A stretch of DNA of 15,346 nucleotides, taken from NCBI GenBank assembly GCA_038250515.1, contig JBBSCG010000045.1, positions 1 to 15,346 of the forward strand. The letters are read 5' to 3'. How positions within the stretch are numbered: position 1 is the first letter of the stretch; every line of letters begins with the position of its first letter. Origin of the DNA: JAICUY01 sp038250515. Its GTDB lineage: Bacteria; Chloroflexota; Limnocylindria; QHBO01. A program made the position numbers and the translations under genes. A model generated the notes under the pieces. It had not been told where the DNA came from. It was given only the letters and a program-made list of their open reading frames with translations, and made no database searches. Of this stretch, positions 1 through 5,622 are shown one piece after another.

Positions 1-123
1 ACCGTCGCGAACGCCACCCGCTACGACCCCTACGGCGAGGTCCTCGCCACAGCGCAGATCAGCCCGGTCGCCCCCGCCACGTGGACCTTTGAACCGCACT
101 GGGTTTCGTGGAGACTCGCGTGA
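1..123 (+). pseudogene. RHS/YD-repeat protein fragment, truncated by insertion sequence
   Basis: Frame 1 is open from the window edge to a TGA at 121-123. It reads TVANATRYDPYGEVLATAQ. The RYDPYGEVLA string is the typical core motif at the end of RHS/YD-repeat proteins, which are large secreted or surface-bound polymorphic proteins. Homology probably stops at about base 89: from base 90 the reading runs into the left terminal repeat of the IS3 element and ends 11 codons later inside it. The 5' part lies outside the window. The short motif is distinctive, but only about 30 genuine residues are visible, so the protein cannot be placed in a subclass. The insertion presumably removed the C-terminal variable domain. 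Confidence 0.6.
90..117 (+). repeat. IS3/IS6110-like left terminal inverted repeat
   Basis: The 28-base terminus starts TGAACCGCACTGGG and ends GGAGACTC, with the same start, end and length as the IS6110 terminal repeat. It sits 13 bases beyond the orfB stop, where an IS3 end is expected. It marks the point where the RHS-protein reading frame is interrupted. Confidence 0.7.
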
Positions 124-130
124 TTGGGTT

Positions 131-1018
131 TCAGGCGGCCTCGGTGGTCGCCAGGCGCTGATGGTAGGCGGCCTCGAACTCGGCCGGCGGTACGTCGCCG
201 CAGGCGCCGTGGAGACGATCGGCGTTCCACCAGGCCACCCAGGCGGCCGTCGCCAGCTCGACCTGATCGGCCGTGCGCCACGGTCCCTGGGCCCGGATGA
301 GCTCGGTCTTGTACAAGCCGTTGACCGACTCGGCGAGGGCGTTATCGTAGGAATCGCCCTTGGAGCCGACCGAGGTGACGGCACCCGCGTCGGCCAGGCG
401 CTCGGTGTAGCGGATGGCCAGGTACTGGACACCTCGATCGCTGTGGTGGACGAGCCCGGCGAGATCACTCGTCCGCCGGCTCCAGATCGCCATCTCGAGG
501 GCGTCGAGGGCGAGCTCGGCCCGGAGCGAGCTCGACACCCGCCAGCCCACGATCGCGCGACTGAAGACATCGATGACGAAGGCGGTGTAGCAGAACCCGG
601 CCCAGGTCGAGACGTAGGTCAGATCGGCCACCCACAGCCGGTTCGGGGCGGGCGCGCTGAAGCTCCGCTTCACGAGATCGGCGGGCCGCTCGGCGACCTG
701 GGCCGGGACCGTCGTGCGCACCCGCTTGCCGCGGACCGCGCCACGCAGGCCGAGGCCGCGCATCAGCCGGCCGACCTGGTCGCGGCCGACCGTGATCCGC
801 TCGCGGCGGAGCGCCCGCCAGAGCTTGCGCGCCCCATAGACCGCGTAGTTGCCCTGGTGGATGCGGCTGATGTCGGCGTTCAGCTGCTCGTCGCGGAGGG
901 ACCGCGCCGAGGGTGGCCGCGAGCGGGCGGCGTAGTAGGACGATGGGGCGATCTCCAGGGTCTGGCAGATCGGCTCGACCCCGAAGGTGACGCGCTGCTC
1001 GTCGATGAAGGTGGTCAT
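131..1018 (-). CDS. IS3-family transposase OrfB (DDE integrase core)
   Basis: This 295-residue protein would be the catalytic half of an IS3-family transposase, carrying out DNA strand cleavage and joining. An N-terminal HTH_21-like region (about 40-100) is followed by the rve integrase core. The catalytic triad is visible: D132 in WVADLTYV, D194 in HHSDRGVQY and E230 in NALAESVNGLYKTEL. The D194-E230 spacing gives the DD(35)E signature. The start ATG (1016-1018) overlaps the orfA stop as ATGA, so orfB is in the -1 frame relative to orfA. IS3 elements normally make an OrfAB fusion by programmed frameshifting or coupled translation. The frame is full length with no internal lesion, although the element has lost its right end. 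Confidence 0.92.
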   Translation of the reverse strand: MTTFIDEQRVTFGVEPICQTLEIAPSSYYAARSRPPSARSLRDEQLNADISRIHQGNYAVYGARKLWRALRRERITVGRDQVGRLMRGLGLRGAVRGKRVRTTVPAQVAERPADLVKRSFSAPAPNRLWVADLTYVSTWAGFCYTAFVIDVFSRAIVGWRVSSSLRAELALDALEMAIWSRRTSDLAGLVHHSDRGVQYLAIRYTERLADAGAVTSVGSKGDSYDNALAESVNGLYKTELIRAQGPWRTADQVELATAAWVAWWNADRLHGACGDVPPAEFEAAYHQRLATTEAA

Positions 1019-1356
1019 TTCGCGGACCGGCGGTCGAACTCCGCCCCGAAGAAAGCCGCGGCCGCCTTGAGGATCTCGTTGGCCCGGCGCAGCTCAGGGT
1101 TCTCCCGTTCGAGCTGCTTCATCCGCTCGCGCTCCTCGGTCGTCAACCCTGTCCGCTTCCCGCCGTCGACCTCGGCCTGGTGGACCCACTTGCGCAGGGA
1201 TTCGGGCCCGATGCCGAGTTGGCCGGCGACCCGGGTCACCGCACCGAACCGGTCACCCCGCGCGGCGATCGTCTCGAAGACCATCCGGACGGCCCGCTCC
1301 CGAAGCTCGGGCGGATACCGCCGCTGGAACGGACTGGTGCTGCTGTGCCCGAGCAT
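1015..1356 (-). CDS. IS3-family transposase OrfA with foreign N-terminus
   Basis: OrfA is the DNA-binding subunit: a helix-turn-helix that recognises the IS ends, followed by a leucine-zipper-like helix. Residues from about RRYPPELRERAVRMV (13 on) to FFGAEFDRR match the IS6110 OrfA pattern, including SLRKWVHQAEVD and the LERENPELRRANEILK helix. The first residues, MLGHSST, are not IS sequence. They are the conserved MLGHSS motif near the C-terminus of tyrosine recombinases, read in the same frame from flanking DNA. The natural IS start region has been lost, and the current ATG at 1354-1356 is borrowed from the recombinase remnant. No good ribosome-binding site precedes it, so expression is doubtful. 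Confidence 0.8.
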   Translation of the reverse strand: MLGHSSTSPFQRRYPPELRERAVRMVFETIAARGDRFGAVTRVAGQLGIGPESLRKWVHQAEVDGGKRTGLTTEERERMKQLERENPELRRANEILKAAAAFFGAEFDRRSAK

Positions 1357-1567
1357 CTCGGAGACGACGATCGTGGAAGCGAATCGGCGGCAGGCTTGCC
1401 TGCCGGAGGACCGGACGGAGTCGCCGCTCGGTGATCCGAGACCCAGTCAGCGGTTCACCGAACGCGTCGGTGAAGACCAGTCCGTGGTCGGTCCACGCCT
1501 CGCCAGCCAACAGCCGCGCCTCGGCCTGTCGGAGGACAGCCTCAAGGTCGTGTACGATCCGCACCAC
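1335..1567 (-). pseudogene. Tyrosine recombinase (phage-type integrase) C-terminal remnant
   Basis: On the minus strand, residues such as AGEAWTDHGLVFTDAFGEPL and LRQASLPPIRFHD match the C-terminal catalytic domain of phage-type tyrosine recombinases. In a complete enzyme RFHD is followed by LRHT and about 20 residues before VVSEMLGHSS. Here RFHD (about 1371-1382) is followed almost at once, in another frame, by IVVSEMLGHSST, so a deletion with frame change removed the HxxR box. The catalytic Tyr segment is missing as well, replaced by IS3 DNA. Upstream, a TGA directly precedes the GTG at 1565-1567, so the N-terminal part is also gone. It is a decayed relic of an integrative element and cannot be active. 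Confidence 0.75.
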
Positions 1568-1590
1568 TCAATCAGCCGGGCGAGGATCGG

Positions 1591-2266
1591 ATGGCTACGG
1601 GACGTCTCGGAGGTCTGTGGCTGGGCGCGATCATGGCCTTCTCAGCTCTCCTTCCGGGGTGCAGTTCGACCGCCTCGCCTTCGACCCCGTCAAGCCAGAG
1701 CAGCGCGACCTCGCCAAGCGCCAGCGCGGTGTCCTCGTCGCCGACGTTTGCCGCGATTCAGCCCGGTGCACTGGCCGCGGGCCGGTATGCCACCACCGCG
1801 TTCGAGCCGCAGCTGGAGTTCACGGTGGAGGATGGCTGGCGTGCGCTGTTCGCCGACGACAGCGACGAGCTCGCCCTCGAAGGCGAGCAGGGAGACATCT
1901 TCTCTATCACTCGGCCCACCCAGGTCATCGATCCCGTCTCCGGCCGGGCCGTCGAGACACCCGAGGACCTGGTGGCCTGGCTGGCCACGCACCCGTCGCT
2001 GGAGTCGCAGGCGCCCGAGCCAATCGAGGTCGATGGATTGTCCGGCCAATCGATCGATACGACGCCGACCGCCAGCGACGTGCCGGTCTTCGCGTATGAG
2101 GCTGGGAAACATGCACTTCCGTTCGGGCCTGCGCGTCCGGTTCCACGTCCTCGTGCTCGACGGAGCCGACCTCGTCATCATCGTCGGTTCGCCCGAGGCG
2201 GCCTTCGACACCGTCGCCACGCGTGGACAGCAGATCATCGATTCGTTGGAGATCGGTTCGTCCTGA
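1591..2266 (+). CDS. Putative lipoprotein, probable single-base frameshift near its 3' end
   Basis: The ATG at 1591 follows a GAGG five bases upstream. The N-terminus is a lipoprotein signal peptide: R5, a hydrophobic stretch to L21, and lipobox LLPGC with C24 as the lipidated residue. A Ser/Thr/Pro-rich linker (about 25-52) follows, then an extracytoplasmic domain containing AAGRYATTAFEPQLEFTV and EQGDIFSIT. I recognise no defined function. The first frame degenerates after VFAYEAG (about 2106) into an Arg/Pro-rich tail that would end at 2301. The neighbouring frame supplies a sensible ending: GLRVRFHVLVLDGADLVIIV, then QQIIDSLEIGSS and TGA at 2264-2266. One extra A in the AAA at 2107-2109 explains the switch. 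The corrected protein is about 224 residues. Sequencing error or real decay cannot be told apart here. Confidence 0.65.
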
Positions 2267-2708
2267 GTCCGTCCGATCAGATCGGCATCGGCCTATCCTG
2301 ATGGGTCAGACCGAGCACCCGCCGATGCTGATGAGGCAACGCGGACGTTGTCGTAATCAGGAGTCCGATGAGCGCGATTCGCACGAGCCGAGGAACGGTT
2401 GCTGTCATCCCGGCCATCGGCGGTACACTGCGGTCGGCCGTCGCGCCGCGGCCGCCAGCGTCGATCAGGGTGGTGGCACCCTCGGCTGCTACGTGAGTCA
2501 TAGGAAGCTCCATTCATCTGCGGCGTGGGAGCGCCACGAGGGCAGCGAGTGCCTTCGGCCGGGCTGCGTGCAGCCGACTGCCGGCACCGGACCATGGGAC
2601 TCAGTGTCGCGAGACGATCGACCGCCACTTCGCGGCGATCCGGCGGGAACCGCAAGGTGCCTTGAGCGCACGCGCCGGAGTGCGCGCTGCATCCGTTGAG
2701 CGAGCGCG
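2267..2708. other. Gene-poor interval between lipoprotein and flavoprotein genes
   Basis: These 442 bases hold no reading frame with recognisable domain content on either strand. The available frames are Arg/Ser/Pro-rich shadows. A perfect 13-base palindrome, CCGATCAGATCGG (2273-2285), just after the lipoprotein stop is too short to be called a terminator. A minus-strand frame near 2300-2420 has a short hydrophobic, signal-peptide-like stretch (VRIALIGLLITTTSALP) but no body behind it. The two flanking genes converge here, so transcription terminators for both would be expected, but I see no strong hairpin with a T tract. Confidence 0.5.
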
Positions 2709-4463
2709 TCACTCGAGAAGCTTTCCCGTCGGATCCATATCTCCAGCGTGCGCGAGCCACGATGTGAGATCCACGGGGACCGCCGGCGGGGGTGCCGGTT
2801 CGAGCGTCATCTGGGCCTGACTACCGCGCCCGACGATGAAATTGACCTCCATTGCCGGATCCAGCTGCGGGAAGTCCGAGCGGTTGTGGGCACCACGGGT
2901 CTCTTTGCGAGCGATCGCCCCGCGCAGGGTGGCTTCGGCGGTGCCCAGCATCGCCTGGACGTCGAGGACGTGCGCCAGATCGCCCCATCCCTCCTGGCTG
3001 GGGCGCACGTCGACGCTCGGCAGCACCGAGCGGACCTCGTCCAGCATCCCGAGCGCCTGCTCCATGTCGCTGGCTTCGCGCACCACGCCGCAGTGCTCCC
3101 ACATGACGTTGCGGACTGCGCGCTGCAATGCCCGGCTGAGCTCGGTGCCGTTGTGGATCAGGCTGTCGAGGTCGGCGTGTGCCTCGTCGATGACTGGTCT
3201 GGAGCGCAGCTGCGAGTCGCGCTCGCGTGAAAATCGCGCCGCTGCCTCTCCCGCGCGCCGGCCGAACACCAGGGTCTCCACCAGCGAGTTGCCACCCAGC
3301 CGGTTGGCGCCGTGCAGCCCCGCCGTGCACTCGCCGGCGGCGTACAGTCCGCCAATCTTGGTGGCGTGAGTCGGCGGATCGACCACGATCCCGCCCATCG
3401 AGTAGTGCGCCGTAGGCGCAACCTCCATCGGCTCTTTGGCGATGTCGAGCATCTGATACTCAATGAACTGGCGGTACATGCGCGGCAGCTTTTCGAGGAT
3501 CACGTCCTTGCCGAGGTGGGTCACGTCGAGGAAGACGCCGCCGTTGGGGCCGCCCCTGCCTTCCTTGATCTCGGTGTAGTTGGCCAAGGCGATGCGGTCG
3601 CGGCTGCTGAGCTCCATCCGCTGGGGGTCGTAGCGCTCCATGAAGCGCTCGCCTTCGACGTTGTACAGTCGCCCGCCTTCGCCGCGCACGGCCTCGGTGA
3701 CCAGCGTGCCGGCGGCCTCCTCCGGCCTCAGCATCCCGGTGGGATGGAACTGGACGAGCTCCATGTCCATCAGGCGCGCGCCGGCCTGGAATGCCAGCCA
3801 CATCCCCTCGCCGTAGTTCTCGTCGCGCCGCGACGAGCTGCGACGCCAGATGCGCGTGTGCCCGCCCCCGCACAGGATGACGGCGTCGGCTTCGAACACG
3901 GTCCGATCCCCGGTGTGGAGATCGAATGCAAGCGCTCCGAAACACTGGTTGCCGGTGGTCAGCAGGCGTGAGACGTACTGGTCTTCGATCATCGGGATGG
4001 CCAGCTTCTGCGCTTGCTCAGCCAGGGTGGCGAGGACGGCTCGCCCGGTGTAGTCCCCGGCGTAGCAGGTGCGCCGGTAGGTGTGGGCGCCAAAGTAGCG
4101 CTGGTCAAGCTTGCCGTCGGCGGTGCGCGCGAACGGGCAGCCCCAGTCCGCCAGCTCGTTGATTGCCGCCGATGCCTCGCTGGTCATGATCTCGACCACG
4201 CGCGGGTCGCTCAGGTAATACCCCTCGCGCATGGTGTCAGCGAAGTGCTGCTGCCACGAGTCCTGCGGGTCGACCGTGCCAAGCGCCGCGTTGATGCCGC
4301 CGGCGGCGAGCACGGTATGGGCATCCAGCCGGCTCCGCTTGCCGATGACCACCACGTCGACACCGGCCAGGCGGGCCGCAATCGCGGCTCTGAGGCCGGC
4401 CCCGCCGGTCCCGATGACCAGGACGTTGCACGGGCGGGTGCGGCTCTCTGGTCTGGGGCTCAT
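2709..4463 (-). CDS. FAD-dependent succinate dehydrogenase/fumarate reductase-type flavoprotein subunit
   Basis: This 584-residue protein is close to the usual length of SdhA/FrdA. The N-terminal dinucleotide fold is IGTGGAG (17-23). H49 in AHTVLAAGG sits where the FAD-linking His of SdhA/FrdA lies; L-aspartate oxidases lack it. Fumarate/succinate site residues are present: H240 (HPTG), R288 (SSRDR), H353 (HYSMGG) and R388 (NRLGGNSL). RTCYAGDYTG (131-140), EAVRGEGG (257-264) and the C-terminal ETRGAHNRSDFP are family signatures. The enzyme should interconvert succinate and fumarate or act on a similar dicarboxylate. No iron-sulfur (SdhB) or membrane-anchor gene flanks it, so its electron partner is unknown. 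The ATG at 4461-4463 has GAGG about 10 bases upstream. L-aspartate oxidase is the alternative, less likely because of H49. Confidence 0.88.
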   Translation of the reverse strand: MSPRPESRTRPCNVLVIGTGGAGLRAAIAARLAGVDVVVIGKRSRLDAHTVLAAGGINAALGTVDPQDSWQQHFADTMREGYYLSDPRVVEIMTSEASAAINELADWGCPFARTADGKLDQRYFGAHTYRRTCYAGDYTGRAVLATLAEQAQKLAIPMIEDQYVSRLLTTGNQCFGALAFDLHTGDRTVFEADAVILCGGGHTRIWRRSSSRRDENYGEGMWLAFQAGARLMDMELVQFHPTGMLRPEEAAGTLVTEAVRGEGGRLYNVEGERFMERYDPQRMELSSRDRIALANYTEIKEGRGGPNGGVFLDVTHLGKDVILEKLPRMYRQFIEYQMLDIAKEPMEVAPTAHYSMGGIVVDPPTHATKIGGLYAAGECTAGLHGANRLGGNSLVETLVFGRRAGEAAARFSRERDSQLRSRPVIDEAHADLDSLIHNGTELSRALQRAVRNVMWEHCGVVREASDMEQALGMLDEVRSVLPSVDVRPSQEGWGDLAHVLDVQAMLGTAEATLRGAIARKETRGAHNRSDFPQLDPAMEVNFIVGRGSQAQMTLEPAPPPAVPVDLTSWLAHAGDMDPTGKLLE

Positions 4464-4655
4464 GCAGTCGCTACCTCGCTTGGGCCGGCCGCAGCCGGCG
4501 CAATCACATCGTCGCGGTCCCTGGCTACGAGAGTGTAAAGGCCGGCACGGATCGGCTAGTCATCACCGACGACGGGCGTGAGGAACTCGCAACTGTTGGC
4601 GACCGCTCTAGTGGTGTATCAGGCGCTCCAGCGGCCGCGAGTTGAGTTAAATCAT
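4464..4655. other. Intergenic stretch upstream of the flavoprotein gene
   Basis: This interval separates the flavoprotein start from repeat copy A. It contains the palindromic hairpin GCCGGC-CGCA-GCCGGC (4484-4499) about 20 bases upstream of the flavoprotein ATG, within its probable leader. A plus-strand frame reading KAGTDRLVITDDGREELA (about 4544-4597), ending at a TGA at 4648-4650, looks protein-like and could be the tail of a lost gene, but I cannot assign it. No convincing -35/-10 pair was found for the flavoprotein gene. Confidence 0.35.
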
Positions 4656-4819
4656 TGACCGCATAACTGACGCGCCTTCGCTCGGCACCCCACGCTCGTA
4701 GCACAGCGTTCAGGCGGAAATGCTTGACATGCAAGAGGTCACTGGTTCGAGTCCAGTGTCGCCCACCAAGCACCCTCTCCACGCTCAATCTGACCGTATC
4801 ACTGCCTCGCGCTGCCCGC
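4656..4819 (+). repeat. tRNA-Val-half-containing dispersed repeat, copy A
   Basis: The copy begins with TGACCGCATAACTG (4656-4669). A head block containing CGTAGCACAGCG follows, then a 48-base tRNA 3' half (4721-4768). It ends in a tail with a second, slightly altered box, TGACCGTATCACTG (4791-4804). The tRNA segment has loop TTGACAT (anticodon GAC, Val), the downstream stem strand GCAAG, variable loop AGGTC, T-arm ACTGG-TTCGAGT-CCAGT (4741-4757), acceptor strand GTCGCCC, discriminator A and encoded CCA. No matching 5' acceptor strand (GGGCGAC) or D-arm lies upstream, so this is not a working tRNA. A truncated GNAT gene starts almost directly after it. Confidence 0.8.
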
Positions 4820-4825
4820 GACCGA

Positions 4826-4969
4826 CCGGTGGCCTACAAGGGGACGGTGCGGCTGTTCGAGGACGCTGGCTTCGAGGTCGTCGCACGCCGCCGCGCCAAC
4901 CGAATCAGCCCTGAGCAACCGATCATGCGAAGGCGCGCGCGCCCCACACGTCAGTCGAAGGACCGATAG
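4826..4969 (+). pseudogene. GNAT N-acetyltransferase C-terminal stub
   Basis: The frame reads PVAYKGTVRLFEDAGFEVVA, then RRRANRISPEQPIMRRR, ending at TAG 4967-4969. The pattern Y-x-G-T-x-x-L/M-F-x-x-A-G-F-x-x-V-A-R-R-x-x-x-x-P-I-M-R is the usual last strand and helix of GNAT acetyltransferases. Only the final 45-47 residues remain. Upstream, the same frame runs into repeat copy A, whose tail ends within about 10 bases of the recognisable homology. The acetyl-CoA binding loop is missing, so the fragment is non-functional. The truncation point coincides with the repeat boundary. Confidence 0.6.
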
Positions 4970-4982
4970 CCTCGGCGACCCC

Positions 4983-5010
4983 TTGACACGGTTCATATAT
5001 TCACAATATG
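4983..5010 (+). promoter_or_regulatory. Candidate promoter/operator overlapping the TetR start codon
   Basis: An AT-rich island in GC-rich DNA holds TTGACA (4983-4988), TATATT (4996-5001) and the inverted repeat CATAT-ATTCACA-ATATG (4994-5010). The right arm of the repeat includes the ATG at 5008. No ribosome-binding site precedes that ATG. TATATT used as a -10 would place the transcript start at about 5007-5009, giving a leaderless mRNA. TTGACA is too close to TATATT to serve as its -35, so the exact promoter is uncertain. The palindrome position fits autorepression by the encoded TetR protein. Confidence 0.4.
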
Positions 5011-5622
5011 GGTGGTATCGCCACACGTCCGGCGCGCGCGTACCGCAGCGTATTGCGGGAAGCACAAGCCGAGGAGACGCGAGCCCGCATCCTGGACGCC
5101 ACCATGCGCGTGATGGCGACCGGCCTTGCCGGCCTGTCGGTTCCGGCGGTGGCCAGGGACGCCGGCGTGTCCGTCCCGACGGTCTACCGCCACTTCCGGA
5201 CGAAGCGGGAACTCTTGGCCGCTGTGTATCCGCACGCCTCGCGCCGGTCCGGCCTGGACACGATCCCTGATCCGCGCTCGCTGGACGAGTTGCGGCCGCT
5301 CATCCGCGCGGTCGTCGAGCGCCTCGACATGCTCGACGATCTGTCGCGCGCGGCGATGGCGAGCCCAGGCGCATCCGAGGTGCGGCACGCGACCATGCCA
5401 ACGCGCTACGAGCGCGTCCGCCGCCTGGCTGACTCGATCGAGCCGAAGCTTAGGAAGGCTGATCGGGACCGAATCACGCGGCTGCTGGTGGTCCTGACGG
5501 CATCCTCGTCGCTGCGGATGTGGCGAGATCACCTCGAGCTGTCGGTCGACGAGGTTGCCGATGACGTCGACTGGATCGTGCGCGCGGCGGTCGCCGCGGC
5601 CAATGGAAGGAAGGAACGATGA
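5008..5622 (+). CDS. TetR/AcrR-family transcriptional regulator
   Basis: This 204-residue protein has the TetR layout. An N-terminal DNA-binding domain (about 20-75) contains EETRARILDATMRVMA and the recognition part VARDAGVSVPTVYRHFRTKRELL (HTH about 46-65, with the typical TVYRHF segment). A helical ligand-binding domain of normal size follows, with no recognisable ligand signature. It overlaps the next gene by four bases (ATGA, 5619-5622), so the two are translationally coupled. TetR proteins usually repress neighbouring genes until a small molecule binds, which suggests control of the downstream phosphotransferase-like enzyme. The start is the ATG at 5008, preceded by an AT-rich palindrome rather than a Shine-Dalgarno sequence. 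Confidence 0.92.
   Translation: MGGIATRPARAYRSVLREAQAEETRARILDATMRVMATGLAGLSVPAVARDAGVSVPTVYRHFRTKRELLAAVYPHASRRSGLDTIPDPRSLDELRPLIRAVVERLDMLDDLSRAAMASPGASEVRHATMPTRYERVRRLADSIEPKLRKADRDRITRLLVVLTASSSLRMWRDHLELSVDEVADDVDWIVRAAVAAANGRKER

Larger units (their letters stand above)
90..1337 (-). mobile_element. IS3-family insertion sequence (IS6110-like), right end missing
   Basis: The element is read on the minus strand, with orfA (1015-1356) before orfB (131-1018). The left terminus begins TGAACCGCACTGGGTTTC at base 90 and continues to GGAGACTC at 117. This closely resembles the IS6110 terminal repeat (TGAACCGCCCCGG...GGAGACTC). OrfA also matches IS6110 orfA from its RRYPPELRERAVRMV segment on. 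The expected matching right terminus upstream of orfA is absent. The DNA there reads instead as tyrosine-recombinase sequence, and the junction lies at about 1334-1340. The IS is therefore probably a remnant unable to transpose from both ends, although its transposase reading frames are intact. No target duplication can be shown because the right end is lost. Confidence 0.8.

Noticed and set aside
89..2266. A 725-codon plus-strand open frame
   Set aside because: It is the opposite-strand shadow of the IS3 transposase genes. Only its last part (from about 2107) is meaningful, as the frameshifted end of the lipoprotein.
4693..4768. A complete tRNA-Val gene ending in CCA
   Set aside because: Only the 3' half (anticodon loop to CCA) is tRNA-like. 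The bases where the 5' acceptor strand and D-arm should lie (from about 4693) do not pair with GTCGCCC and lack D-loop features, and the upstream anticodon stem strand is mismatched at its outer two positions. The same holds for the copies at 8685 and 11125.
4525..4788. Minus-strand reading frames with HWTRTSDLLHVKHF (also 8660-8905 and 10875-11588)
   Set aside because: They are reverse translations of the repeated tRNA half and its head block. The similarity between them comes from the DNA repeat, not from a protein family.
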